NCBI RefSeq assembly: GCF_019649055.1
Contig: NW_026570299.1
Coordinates: 186,001 to 250,000, forward strand
Length of the DNA stretch: 64,000 nt
DNA from: Paramacrobiotus metropolitanus
Lineage: Eukaryota > Tardigrada > Eutardigrada > Parachela > Macrobiotidae
Direction: 5' to 3'
The position numbers and the translations under genes were made by a program. The notes beneath the pieces are model-generated. The model saw only the letters and a program-made list of their open reading frames with translations. It was not told the DNA's origin and made no database searches. Shown here piece after piece: positions 23,101 through 34,455 of the stretch (positions within the stretch are counted from its first letter, which is position 1; each line of letters begins with the position of its first letter).

Positions 23101-25000
23101 TCAGAAGTGGTTTGCTTCATCTTCCTGTTGTAAATCCGGCAGCCTTTTTCCGTTTATATCCCGTTTCTTTTGACTACGGGTTTTAAACTGTTGAGTGTTT
23201 GAATCGGTGTCCATTGCCATCACAGTGACACTTCCGACTGACTCGGGAACAACCGCCTGGCTGTTCCCAATTGACCACATCAAAATCCCCGCTGTCGCTG
23301 ACTATCGCAGCGTTCTGCCGATCATCGCACTTATCTTCAATATTTGGCACCGGAAGTTCTTCCTTGCTCCCATGCAGCTGTGTTTCATATCACCGGCTTC
23401 CATTGCTGTGGAGTTGTCTTTGCACACCGGCACGCCATTTAGTCGGCCTTCTTACGCAAGGTAGCCATTTAGCCCAGTACAAACATCTGTGACAGAATTC
23501 ATTCCCGTCCTTACTGCCTCCGAAGAAGCGGCTGCTCACTCCCGTCCTGGTGTCACTAGGCCGATGTTTGCCCAAGCTGTCGAAATCGTTATCCACAATG
23601 ACTTGCAACCCATCAATCTCATCTTCTACAAGACAGGCACGCCGTACACTATGCTTCTGCTGTTCCTTCTTTTTCGGGCGGGCACAACACACCTTGGCAA
23701 TGTGGTCATACTTTCCCCAATTGCCGCACCGCAGATCCTTTGCCCAGCGCTCTGCTTTGCAGTGGTTGCGCTCCTCACAACCTTAACACCCTCGTCATTG
23801 TACAGCCACCGTGTCGCCTCGCTTTCACCCTTACGGTCTCGCTTCGCACTGCCGGCACCTGCCGCGGCGGTGACTGTCGCCATGGCCTTCTCGGTTCTCG
23901 GCCCTTCTTCACCGCCTCCAGTTCCCTGACCTTTGCGGGGGACACGCCCATTCACAACTTCCGTGGTCTTCTTCGTCCTCCGGGCAAGTTCGAACAGCCC
24001 GCAGATTTTCAGGCACTTTTCCGGTTTGGCCGTGTCGCGTAACTAAAGGTTAGCTGAAACTCGGTGGATATGACCTTTATCTACCACTAACTACAACGTT
24101 AAACAACAGCGGCTGACTCGACCCGATGACCTTTAATGCAGATTAGCAGACAACAACTCGAATGCTAACAAAATGGCATGCAAAGATAAAGGCAGATATT
24201 CCAAGAGAAGTTGTTCCGAGGCTGGATGGAGATGTACTAAATCATTTGACAACTTCATCACACACTACTTTTTTAGCCAGGCACTCAAAACATGTTACGA
24301 GAGATAAAACATTGCAGACAACAAAGACACACTATTGGTTTACACAATGATTCATTCCTTTCTTCACGCTCAATCATTTGCCGTTATCGTTCAAGCCACA
24401 ACCTCTGGCTTGCTTACCACAACAAGATATTGTGCATCCAACCGCATCCATAAATGTATACAATGTAAGCACGCCCGTTATGGCTATGAATATGCACGTG
24501 ATTCATAATGCATGCTGCTCCTGACCCACAGAACACGCTTGCGGTATACACTCGCGCAACAGCCGGGTCTTGGACATGATGTGCAACGTGGTGTTCTCGT
24601 TCGCCAAACGGTGGGTGAACGCATCCATCACATTCTGCTCTTGAACTGTCGCAGAAAACCCCACCACTGTGGCCTCCCGGCGCAGTCTATTCAAAAACTC
24701 CGGCATCGTCTCCCCATGCTCCTGTATAAACCCGAAATACAGCGCCCGTCCACAACTTCCGCTCCTCGGTTTCCTTCAGCGTCTTCTTTACGAAAGTTTG
24801 TTCCAATTATTTGTCCGCCAGTTGGCCAGCGATAAAACCGTCTGGGCTACCAGGTAGGCACATGGAAAAGAAACCAGTTTATCCTGCGACGGCCGGTACG
24901 CCTTAGGCGATCAGAAGCATCGCTGTCCGCTTGACCGCATCCGTGACCTTGTAGAGGGCTACATTGTTCTTGTAGCGATACTGCCACGATCGCCAAGTCA
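23101..25000 (-). pseudogene. Second-family gypsy gag relic, copy 2
   Basis: Diverged copy of 15,482-16,582: tail QQFKTRSQKKRDINGKR, a damaged knuckle (CGNWGKYDHIA), then from about 24,480 the capsid-like piece RLANENTTLHIMSKT matching GQANENTRLHLISKT of copy 1. About 24,050-24,480 has no gag similarity and looks like unrelated inserted sequence. Many stops. Confidence 0.6.
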
Positions 25001-25028
25001 TCGTAGCGGGCTCAAACTTCATCAGCCC

Positions 25029-26073
25029 CTAGCCGGAAAGGTCACGGACGAACTTTCCGTAACGTTTCACCAGTCCCAGAAGTGCGCACCGCTCACTGAC
25101 GTCGGCCGGACGAGCCATTTCTAGGAAGGCTTTTACCCGGCCTAGGGAGTTGTGGCGACCTTGGTGGTCCTCTAGAAGCTCCAGACATTCTACCGAGTCC
25201 TGCAAAAAAGCCACTTCTTTTTTGAGCATTTGTCCGTGCATTTTTAGGTGCGGGGGAACCGTCTTGTGAACTACAAATCTTTGTTCCTCTTCCCTGGTTC
25301 CGGTTACAATGGTGTTATCCAGATAGATTGTCACGCCTTCGCAGCCTCGGAAGACGCTTTCCGTTACCTGCTGGAAGATACCCGGGCCACACGCTCCGCG
25401 AAATGTAAGGCGGTTATACCGAAACAATACCTTAGGTGTGTCTATGACCATCAGGTTTTTGGTGTTGTCGTCTTGGTAAAGTTCCGGCCGCCATCGAGTT
25501 TTGCAAATAGCTCATTCGGTGTCGGTAGTGGATACTGCTGGACGTCCAGGGCGTCATTCAGGGCCCGTACTGAGGTCGGCGCAGGTGCGAATGTCACCTG
25601 CTCACTATAGCGTGGCTGCCACTGTAGCTGCGAATTCCGCCCGCTTGACAAGCTAGGAGCCGCCTCTCCTAGAAGTTAACCAAGTAGCGCTCGAGAGTTC
25701 CCGGGATGCAGCAGGGACTGGCCGGGCCTTACGCAATACCGATGTGTCTCCGGGTTTCAGGTGCAGGTGAACTTGTAGTATCTGCAGTGGCACAGCTCTT
25801 CCTGGAAGGCGTCACTGTGCTTTGCCAGCAGTTTCCTCAGTAAACTGTTATTCCCGAGCTGACGGGAATGGAGACCGACTGGAGTTCTCGCCGTCTCAGC
25901 CGGCTGAGGTCTAGAGCCCGGATCCAGTCTCTGCCCAGTACGTTGCCGCCGCTGATCACAGCGGCAACGGGTAACATCTTGGCATTTTGGTCGTGCGTGC
26001 CACCCCTTGTTACGGGGCCGATGACCTTCGGGGCGTGGCCAGTAAAGATCCGCAAGAAGCTGCGTATCTGCAT
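25029..26073 (-). pseudogene. Ty3/gypsy protease and reverse transcriptase relic
   Basis: 25,837-26,073 carries the post-protease motif NVLGRDWIRALDL. 25,451-25,651 has the start of the reverse transcriptase (ALNDALDVQQYPLPTPNELF). 25,029-25,451 has PGIFQQV and CEGVTIYLDNTIVTG, where the catalytic YxDD reads YLDN. With a lost catalytic Asp and frame changes it cannot code for an active polymerase. No RNase H or integrase follows. Confidence 0.75.
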
Positions 26074-26075
26074 AT

Positions 26076-26539
26076 TTACTTGCTGATCTGAACCCTCAGC
26101 TTATTCGTGAAACTGACCAGTTCGTGAAATCTCGCCTGTGTGCTGCTTGATACCATGAGACTCACCCTTTCCTCCCGTAAGTTCACAGGTTTGATGTAAG
26201 CAATTTCAAGTTTCTTAAACAGCTGCGTCACCGTGTGCTCACTCGGTTCGTGCGGACTACACATCGAAACCACCATCTTGAGCGCTGGTGCACTCAGCAA
26301 GTTGATGAGTAGGTTTCACTTCGAATCGTCGGAATCTTCGTCGTTTCGACGTAGTTGTCGTAGGCAACCCTCCATGTCTGCAGCCTTATTATCTCAGGGT
26401 CCAGTCGGTGGAGTTGACCATGTCCCTTCTCCTTTGCGGTCAGCGCAATCACTGCGCCACTCCGCTTCCGTGAGGCACCTGTCTCCCGCTGCTGTGAGTT
26501 ACTACGACTGATGTCCAGTGTTTTTTTTTGTGTTGACAT
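26076..26539 (-). pseudogene. Gypsy gag relic upstream of the RT relic
   Basis: Two overlapping minus frames: LDPEIIRLQTWRVAYDNYVET (capsid N-terminus) and HTVTQLFKKLEIAY...RFHELVSFTNKLR (capsid middle). Together with 25,029-26,073 this is one 5'-gag-pol fragment truncated after RT. Confidence 0.65.
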
Positions 26540-26642
26540 GGTTTATTAAACAGTATCGCCTTTACAGCAGCTGCTTACAGCTCAACGATCGATACACAAC
26601 TGATACACGATCTTATCAAACAACACATACAACAATAAGTAA

Positions 26643-26910
26643 CTACATACTTATTGAGCCTGAGTAGCTAAATGATTTGTAATAAGCACCTATTACCTGG
26701 AAAGGATAATCCATCTGACTGTGAAAGGGTTCCTCACCCGTCTCGCGGAAACTGCCCCCGTGCTTTGCCAAGAATTGCCGAATTTTCACCGTATGTCCCG
26801 GCTGGTAGATCTGCCACACGGCACCCGGCACGCGACCTTCGCTAAGTCGTTTCTGGTATTGTCGTCCAATTTCAGGTCCCAGACATAATTCTTCGCATCT
26901 AAAACACTCG
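26643..26910 (-). pseudogene. JmjC-like (KDM3-type) exon relic, copy 2
   Basis: Same exon as 16,614-16,880: PGAVWQIYQPGHTVKIRQFL, then a GSFRETGEEPF segment, with a frame break in KLDDNTR... A HxD-type iron-binding pair is not visible in the fragment. Confidence 0.45.
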
Positions 26911-26939
26911 AAATTATTTTGAAATTACTCTTTTCATTT

Positions 26940-27190
26940 AGCATAGTGGCGGCAAGGCCCGTGCGGACTAGCTGGCCGTTCCCCTGCAGGCCGAACCTTT
27001 CCTCTGAGCTTGTAATACATGACGGAATCCGGCCGCTCGGGGCGGGCGGATAGAGGAAAGAGCTCGAACTAACTCTGTCAGTCTCCAAACTGCATATGTA
27101 AACTGGATCCAGTTGTCAAGTTAAAGTACGCAGCGCGGATGATCATGCAGATCTAAAGATGGTCATTTGCATTTTTACGGATGGTCATTT
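26940..27190. repeat. Repeat T (CCTGCAGG block), copy 3
   Basis: Matches 17,440-17,640 closely, and 11,157-11,400 over the GATGATCATGCAGATCTAAAG segment. It marks the right border of the second array unit. Confidence 0.7.
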
Positions 27191-27639
27191 CCATCCGCTA
27201 TGCATCATTTAAAGCATACGAGTCCGCGGTCCCTGCGCTCAACCTATACGGTAGTAATCCAATGTGAGTTCGAAAAGACGATCCGTTTGATCGACTGAGA
27301 TTTCTGCGACATAACAATACCGAAAACTTTTTCGGATAAGATCATGTCCTCTTCTTCGTTCTTGACTTATTTCTTCCTAGCAGTTAACAGACAATTTATA
27401 AGTTTTGTCACACTCCTCCTTCAAAGTGGATCGAAGCCTCTACACGCGTGCGAGTTACAGTAATGCTCCGGCAATACGAAGATAGCACTGTCTAGCTGTT
27501 GCAGAAAGCAGACCGCCCAAATTGTTCACTTTATATCAGCGTTTTCTGACGGAAATCACGCATTTTATTCTTCAAGCTCAGGAAATACCAGAATTTGTGC
27601 ATACTAACATTTTGTACAGAAATAACCATATTACGGTTT
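27191..27639. other. No supported gene
   Basis: No motif or repeat recognised. Confidence 0.35.
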
Positions 27640-28390
27640 GACAATTCTACGCCGTATTACGTTGGCAGTTGAAGTTGTTCTTGAGAGTTTCCGTGTTGAG
27701 CAACATTTAGGAATGGCCTCGATGAGTATTCCTACTGTATGCCCGATACGGAAACCAACTAACGACTAGTACATCTACATCCTTTTGCGTATTTTGCGCC
27801 AGTTGTTTACTACTACCGAGTGATCAACGGGGAAAGAAAATGCAAAATCCTCCAAATGCACAATCGGAAAATCACACTTCTACTGCTACAAGTTTCGGAC
27901 TGTTGAATTGAGACTGACTAAGTGGCTGAATTATGAAAACTGCCATAAACATACGAGTACTGCAAGATCCTGAGTGTTTTCCGCATATATTGTGCAATAA
28001 AAGAAGCACTGATTTGGATTTTTACACCCAGAGTGCAAAGTAGTGCTGGTGCAAGTACGAGCAGTCTGCTGACTCTAATGCGCTAAGTTTAAGAAAAGCT
28101 AGTGCAAAATAATAAGTGTAACTGTAAATTAATTGTTTACTGTGTGCACATGTAAGTCTGGAGACTGTAATCGCACATGACTAATCAAGCCGCCTTTCCG
28201 ATCGAGCTGCTCGGGACTTTAATTTTAATGAATTTACACTACTCCTAAATATTTACAGTAATTAGGTACTTAAGTAAAAACAGAATTTTTCATGCGAGAG
28301 ATCATGACTGAAATACGTTCTACGTACTGCTACCATGACGCAAGCAATGTTTTAGAATTTCAGCCATACATTAATATTGATTTCTGATAT
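27640..28390. repeat. Dispersed repeat block R, copy 3 (right half)
   Basis: Colinear with 37,100-37,790: hairpin, AAAAGAAGCACT, GCAAGTACGAGCAGTCTGCTGACTC, GAGCTGCTCGGGAC and TACTGCTACCATGACGCAA all recur in order. Confidence 0.7.
27687..27755 (+). repeat. 69-nt hairpin element, copy 5
   Basis: Outer arms identical to copy 4 (GTTTCCGTGTTGAGCA / TGCCCGATACGGAAAC); inner stem TAGGAAT/ATTCCTA. Confidence 0.8.
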
Positions 28391-28776
28391 TACCGTATTC
28401 AGTAAAAGCTACAGCATACGTGTGTCATGCACTTGGTATGTCACACTCGTTTTGTTATGTGTACAAATGGCAAACTTGCCGGTGTCATCGGATGGACATG
28501 TTGCTGAGTGTCTGTGAAAGTACTCTGTAGTTTCGTCCTTAGATAAATAAAACAGGATTGTACTCGTATATTTAACCATTTTATTAGTATGACACTTTTC
28601 CTGTTTAATCTTTTGTTATGGGTAGTCACTTTTGGCACCCTTTAAGCTTTCCGGTGCTAGTAATAGAAAGTTGATACGTACAACACAAAACCCAGGACAA
28701 GGAAATCAGCGTAAACGGCAAGAATATAGGCTTGAAGTGCTTATAGCTTAAAGGGTAAAGTTAACGCTAATGAACA

Positions 28777-29032
28777 TGTTATGTGACGTGCAGTCACGTG
28801 CGTATACAGTTGCGTTCGCTGGTAAACAAGTGTTTATGCAATTGTTGTGAACTATCTTCACGTAGTTAATCGTGTCTAAGGACGTCTGTTTTCTATGCTG
28901 ATTTCTTAGCGTTCGGCTGAAGTTGTGTTTGAGCGATTCAGTATCTGTCATGAGCGTGTACAGTAAAGATCGTTAATGGGATTCAGCAGTATTCTCCGTT
29001 GTGTATAATGTAGGAGAAACGTTCATTTATCA
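28777..29032 (+). repeat. 5' LTR of non-coding LTR element
   Basis: Bases 1-164 are identical to the right LTR; the last 92 bases differ at roughly 20 positions. Confidence 0.82.
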
Positions 29033-29051
29033 TGGCGCTCCTGGGTGGATG
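29033..29051 (+). other. Putative primer-binding site
   Basis: TGGCGCTCCTGGGTGGATG abuts the left LTR and begins with the TGG complementary to a tRNA CCA end. Confidence 0.55.
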
Positions 29052-30192
29052 CGTTTTGCAACCGTAATAGCCCAGTGACCTTTCTGGTCTTCAGTCGTTA
29101 GGATGATGGATCTCATTGATTTGTTTTACCTGTATTCGTCGTTCTGGGATACCCACAGTCAGCGTGTCAACGATTATGTTGTGCGGCTGACCGATGCGGA
29201 GATAACCATGGTATGTAATCTTCGTTGTCGTAATGGTTCTGGTGAACGTAAAATTTTTAATGATTAATTAAAATCTTTGCGTTCGCGAATGGTTCTGGTG
29301 AATGTAACATTCGTAACCTGTTAATTCGTGGTTATTCTTCTCGTCAAGACGGGTTCGTTGTTGAACTGCTTCATGCTTTTTGCATTGCATGTTGCTGGTG
29401 CAACCGTATCAACTGCATCTACAGATATATCATGGGTTCTGCTGTAACAGTTATGAGCGTTTGCGGTGCGCATTTCCATCCAGCCATATACTGGGCAGTC
29501 CGTTAAAATTATTATCGGCCAAACTTCCAGCGGTCGGCATTATGTGTCCTGATTTAACGGCGGCATAATATTTCTAAGGATCAGTGTGGAACGATCGCAA
29601 AGTGTAAAATGCTGATTTTCCATTGGGAATCGAGTTGCATTGTACCGCAAGTTGTGTTGTGCACTTTGATGACCTTTGTGGTTAAAACAAAGATGGCCGT
29701 TTATTGCATGGAATTGTATTGCGTGTTGCAAAGTAAAAATTCCTGCTGGCCACATGGCGTGGGTGAACGTCAAGCTGAACGTAGCCTGATTTTCTGATCG
29801 TGTCAAATCGGAAACTGTGCTGTTTCGCTGTTTGCCATTAGCCAACATGTTAAGTGCGCATATGGAACATGTCAGTATCCATTGGTTTTAATTTCCACCT
29901 GTGCAACGCCTCGTCGCCTCCCATGGTTCGTTCATTGGTAATGGGATCAACGGAGCAGTTTCCGCCTTTCCAAACTCATTAGCAGCGTGCTGTCTTGGAA
30001 GATTCCGACCAAACCGCGATCAAATGCCTTCGTACCGGGACCATACAAGCGGAATGCGTGACCGTAACCTTTCCGTGCCATAACGTTTGTTTTAATTTTT
30101 GTTCGTGATCTGCTATGGTTTTATTGTGGCTTTGTTTTGCGAAGCGATGCAATGTTTTGGTTTTCGCAGTGCTTCAAACTCAAGAAAGGGAG

Positions 30193-30448
30193 TGTTATGT
30201 GACGTGCAGTCACGTGCGTATACAGTTGCGTTCGCTGGTAAACAAGTGTTTATGCAATTGTTGTGAACTATCTTCACGTAGTTAATCGTGTCTAAGGACG
30301 TCTGTTTTCTATGCTGATTTCTTAGCGTTCGGCTGAAGTTGTGTTTGAGCGATTCATTATCTATCGTGTGCGGCTACAGTAAAGATCATTGAGGGGATTT
30401 GGCGGTATTCTCCGTTACGTATAGTGTAGGAGAAACGATCATATATTA
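30193..30448 (+). repeat. 3' LTR of non-coding LTR element
   Basis: Preceded by a purine-rich AAGAAAGGGAG; ends ATTA where the left LTR ends ATCA. Confidence 0.8.
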
Positions 30449-30452
30449 AACA

Positions 30453-31046
30453 TTCGTTTTGCGTTACAGAAACAAACAGTAAAGTTTACAAAACTGAAAT
30501 TAACAGGAATGGATGTACTGTACATATAAGCAGGGTAGAAACGCGGTAACCAGGGATGCCTAACTGAGGAATAATAATCTGATTATTAATTATTAATTAA
30601 ATTTCATTTCATAATTTTTTTTTTAATTTTGACACGACTCTTGAAGCGTAATGGGTTAATATGGCAAAGTAGCAACCGTAACAATGTTCACGAAAATTTA
30701 CAAAAATGAAAGTTGCAAGCGATTTTTACCAAAGCGTTGCACAAACCACCGATAAAGCAGCTTGCAGTACGATTGTTATCGTTTTTATACAGCATTTTTC
30801 CTAAGTTTAAGAATTACTCTTTTTGCATTGGTATTAGAGCCCTTGGCATGGAGTTGGACAAAATTAATGTTGAATTAAATTAAATTTACTGTTATTCTGT
30901 AATCTGTAATGCTTTCTTTAATGACACAACAAGTTAACATTTATGCATTTCAACATTCGTGGAAGATGCACTTTATAATAATTATGTGACTGGCGAGTGC
31001 TAGTACTGTACGTACTTACGGTTAGAGAGTTATCACTGAGTTGCTA
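30453..31046. other. No supported gene
   Basis: AT-rich, with a TTATTAATTATTAATTAAATTT run near 30,575-30,600. Confidence 0.4.
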
Positions 31047-31059
31047 GCTGCTTAGCAAC
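31047..31059 (+). promoter_or_regulatory. X-box-like motif, copy D
   Basis: GCTGCTTAGCAAC, 222 bases before the repeated exon at 31,282. Confidence 0.45.
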
Positions 31060-31281
31060 AGTGCCTATTACTTTGTGCGATTGCTGTCGGAAAATGGTGA
31101 GTAAAACTTAAAAGTAAGTACTTAAGTATTACAGACTGTACAGTAAGCGTGACACTCGTATTCGCTTCGGTGGGTTTCCTCACAACTTCAGTTATAATAA
31201 TAGGTACAGTTATGGAAATTACTAGTCCACTGTTATTAATTTTTTTCCTTTGGATGTAATAAATAACGTTTTGCTTTATCT

Positions 31282-32150
31282 GTGCACGAGCTCGATCCTC
31301 CAAAACATCCAGACTGCCATACGGTTCGCCAGTACTGCCATATTTAATCGACGGTTTCAGTCATTATGTTAACGTGGAACCAGTCTGGTCCCCCGTTATC
31401 GAGGCCGTGACATAAGATCGCATCCATCGAGAGCAGCAGCGACCCTAGGTAAGTTGATTTGCAGTGTACGGATCGTATGTACTACTCGTTCAGACCTCAC
31501 TGAACATTTAATACAATCCGCACATCACAAATTCTGTAGAAATTCAACGCCGATTGTCCTACAAGTCTGAATGCGTTTGCTGGTGCGATCCACCGACTCA
31601 TTTTGATTGGCAGCAGGTTAAAAATTAAAATAGCACTGCTCACCTGTTTTAATTCTACGCCGAAGTCACTTCTGCGGAGAATTGCTAAGAGAATTGCTAC
31701 ACAGTTTTATTATACCACTATAATACGAGTAAGTTAAATACATGCACAGATCTGCTCAGCATGCTTGCGTTCGCACATATTTGGTTTTTGCCTGATCCTG
31801 GTGTGTACGTCGAAAAACAGGAGCTGGCTGATATTGCACGCCGTGCACGGGTTGTCGTACTCTTCGTCGGCTGGATAGTTTCTTCGGTTTCGTGTCTGCT
31901 CTGCTGGAATCAGCGCCTTGATAACGAGAAGTTGAGAACGGATGAATCGCTTGCTACTTGTAATTATTATTGATCAACTGTAGCGTATTAAAGGTCATCT
32001 ACTGAGTACGTTCAGAGATAATGGAAAACTTGTATCCGTTCGTCGGTCACCATCGCCAAACGATTACATGCACGTTAGTCGTATATCCTTACAAGTTAGG
32101 CCTGGAGGTCGTCTGTCGGTCACCGAATGACCGCTATGGTTTTATCAGAT
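31282..32150 (+). pseudogene. Repeated small gene family, copy D
   Basis: Exon 1 relic at 31,282-31,448 (GTGCACGAGCTCGATCC; GTG where copies B and C have ATG) keeps the SPVLPYL block of copy A and the donor CTAG|GTAAGT. Exon-like block 2 lies at about 31,840-31,945 (ATCAGCGCCTTGATAACGAG). Block 3 at about 31,999-32,130 (GATAATGGAAAACTTG, then GTCGGTCACC twice) matches 62,090-62,230. Frame breaks in every block indicate a pseudogene. Confidence 0.4.
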
Positions 32151-33010
32151 CGTGGTACCGGTGGCCGCAGAAACTATTCTCGTTCGAATCTTACGTCTCA
32201 ACATCACTCTGCTTCCGCGAGACAAACAGTGTACCGGTTCAAGGCTCATTAGCTGATCGTAGTTACGGTATCGTGTTAAAAAGATCTTCATCATATATGC
32301 CTTTTTTTCCAGAATTTGAAAAAGATTGGTCCATAATGAGATTTTTGGTAAACCTAAATGCGCTTTAACTTTTCGCACTCTAATTTCACCCATAATTTCC
32401 CAGACGGCTGTTCTGCACATAAACGGTTTTCATACCATTGTATAAGAATCATTTGAGTACAAAATGCGGTAAAACGATGCCAAAGCGTGCTTGGGAGTGC
32501 GCGAAAAGGAAGGTTTTTCGTGCAGGTACCATGTACCGTGCCACTTGTTATAATGCGGTTAGCGCTGCTATGATCATAAGTGTGTTTTATCATAAGGAAA
32601 CATGCAGCATAACGAATTCACTTCTCCCATGCAGCATAACGATTTCACCACAATACACTTGCGTTGGCTACGAAAAAATTGCTGCATTGATACAGTAGCA
32701 TGACTTCTGGCATTTAAACTGCATAAATACGACTCATGTGGCATAATTAACGGAACCCAACACATTATCGATGGTCTTAGAATTTGCACAAATACTGTAG
32801 CTCTAAGAAATCGCAGCAGTTAGTCTTCCATTTATTTCCCTTTTCTTGTTATCTGGACCACAGGAAGTGCTACATGATAAAACGATATCGGGCAGATCGA
32901 AAAGTTTCGAAGACTCGGCTGAATTTGTTTCGAGGGACGACTTAGAGGAGCTTCGCAAAAACAAGGAATGGTTAATAAATTCATCTCAAAACCTTTCTTC
33001 AGGCAGTTAA
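32151..33010. other. No supported gene
   Basis: Short overlapping frames on both strands only. A direct repeat CATGCAGCATAACGA..TTCAC occurs at 32,602-32,650. Confidence 0.4.
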
Positions 33011-33142
33011 CTAGCCGGCCACATGTTGCCGGAGCAAATATAGCGCGATGCAGTACACGGCAGCGGATTTACCACTCCCGGGAGGCCCGATGACAACGCT
33101 TGCGCTTGAGTTTTCCGGAACGCGGCCTTTTTGGAAAAACAG
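33011..33142 (-). other. Exon-sized P-loop (Walker A) fragment
   Basis: A 43-codon minus frame between stops reads ENSSASVVIGPPGSGKSAAV, then a hydrophobic YCIALYLLRQ. GPPGSGKS (33,065-33,088) is a canonical Walker A nucleotide-binding loop, preceded by a hydrophobic beta-strand. An acceptor-like CCATAG precedes the frame. No Walker B or other NTPase motif is visible nearby, so this is either one exon of a larger gene or a relic. Helicase and STAND/AAA origins are all possible. Confidence 0.4.
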
Positions 33143-33844
33143 CTATGGAGCATCATAATTATTCACAAATGACGTTTTGCAGCTCAGAAGGAGGCTGTTC
33201 CAGTAATTTCACGGAGCAGAAGATAATTGAGCAACAATTGACAGAAGGTCAGAGTCTTTACGGTTATAAAGAGAATAACCGCAATAGGCTCTCAGATTGC
33301 CTCTCACACTGCAGACGTCAGGAGTTTACGTGAACTGGTTACAATTTTCAGGAGGGATTCACAATGCAGTTTGTAGGTTTTCAAACCCGGCTTTCAATAA
33401 ACCTAGCAGGAGGAGCTTAGAAGAGGATCTAATAAACTTCTCGATGTGCACGGAATGTTGACAAAGGTTCCGCATAAACTGCGCTATTCAGCTTTTCAGG
33501 AATTGCTTATAATACAGTAATTTCATAATTTCATTAAAATGCAAACGGTTAAACCCAGGCAAACCATTCAAATATCATACCATACGCTTTTCACCCACGG
33601 CTTTTTACAGGTGCCTTTTTTAATATTAATTTAAACATTCTACTATTGTTTTTTATAGGTGCCAGTTCTTATAAAATGTTCGAAGATAGTGCGATTTCTG
33701 TGATGAGTTTCTTTAGTTTCGAGTTAAATATAACGATATTCGTACCTTTCCAGCAGGGAAAACTATGATAATAATAAATTATATTACTGCAGTTAATTAA
33801 GAATAGCAGGCGCTAGTTCGCCATTAATATAATTCATAAAAAGA
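33143..33844. other. No supported gene
   Basis: Low-complexity AT-rich sequence with no motif. Confidence 0.35.
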
Positions 33845-34455
33845 TCAGCTGCTGTGCGGACATCCTGGAGCGGCGCCAGTCCCACGAGCCCTCGGGTGAA
33901 GACGGAATAAATGTTCGTACGGCGGACGGCCGTATATTCTGCCATCCGATCCACCGGTGCGACTTCGTTGAACTTTTCTGTGAGCCGCTTCAGGATGTCC
34001 CCATACGCGTCGTGGTGACCGGGTAAGGATGAAGTTGGTAGCCGTGCGCATAAGGCTCGTCAAGGCTTGCTTCCAGTTTTTTCGCCTGTTCGTTTGGTTC
34101 ACCGCCGCGCCCGTATTAGGTAGAAGTATGACGTGCCGATCTCCCCGATTGATTTGATGGCTGCCGTGCCTCCCCCGTACGGTACGACATGGTCCATGAT
34201 AAGGACCAGCTTGGATCCGTACTGGGGAGTTTTTGCCACGGGCATCAGACGTCTCCCAGTCGATGGGACCAAGCAGGCCACCTTCTCCCTCCACGAGGGC
34301 GTGCCGCTCCTCCGTACGCTCCGCCTGCTTGATGATTTCGTCGCCTAGCGCCGCGATTTCCACTTACAGTTTTTTTCCGTGACTGGAAGTACTTCTTAAT
34401 CGTGGCGCTAACTTGCATAAATTCCTCAGGCACCGCGGCAGTCTCCTGCACATTA
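33845..34455 (-). pseudogene. Broken open frame, product unknown
   Basis: All three minus frames carry long protein-like stretches that hand over to one another. In order they read a start MQETAAVPEEFMQ; VEIAALGDEIIKQAERTEER; KLVLIMDHVVPYGGGTAAIK; and a 3' end with LTEKFNEVAPVDRMAEYTAV and NGELAPAILN-stop. Codon-like composition and higher GC than the surroundings support a former coding region of about 200 codons. At least three frame changes make it a pseudogene or a badly sequenced gene. A GTAAGT donor lies near 34,363. I do not recognise the family; a retroelement or endogenous viral origin is possible but unsupported. Confidence 0.4.

Larger units (their letters stand above)
28777..30448 (+). 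mobile_element. Non-coding LTR retrotransposon
   Basis: Direct repeats of 256 bp at 28,777-29,032 and 30,193-30,448, starting TGTTATG, surround a 1,160-bp interior. TGGCGCTCCTGGGTGG directly after the left repeat fits a primer-binding site, and AAGAAAGGGAG directly before the right repeat fits a polypurine tract, giving plus orientation. AACA flanks both sides as a 4-bp target duplication. No gag or pol motif is present; the longest frame is about 100 codons and runs antisense. It must depend on enzymes from another element. Confidence 0.82.
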
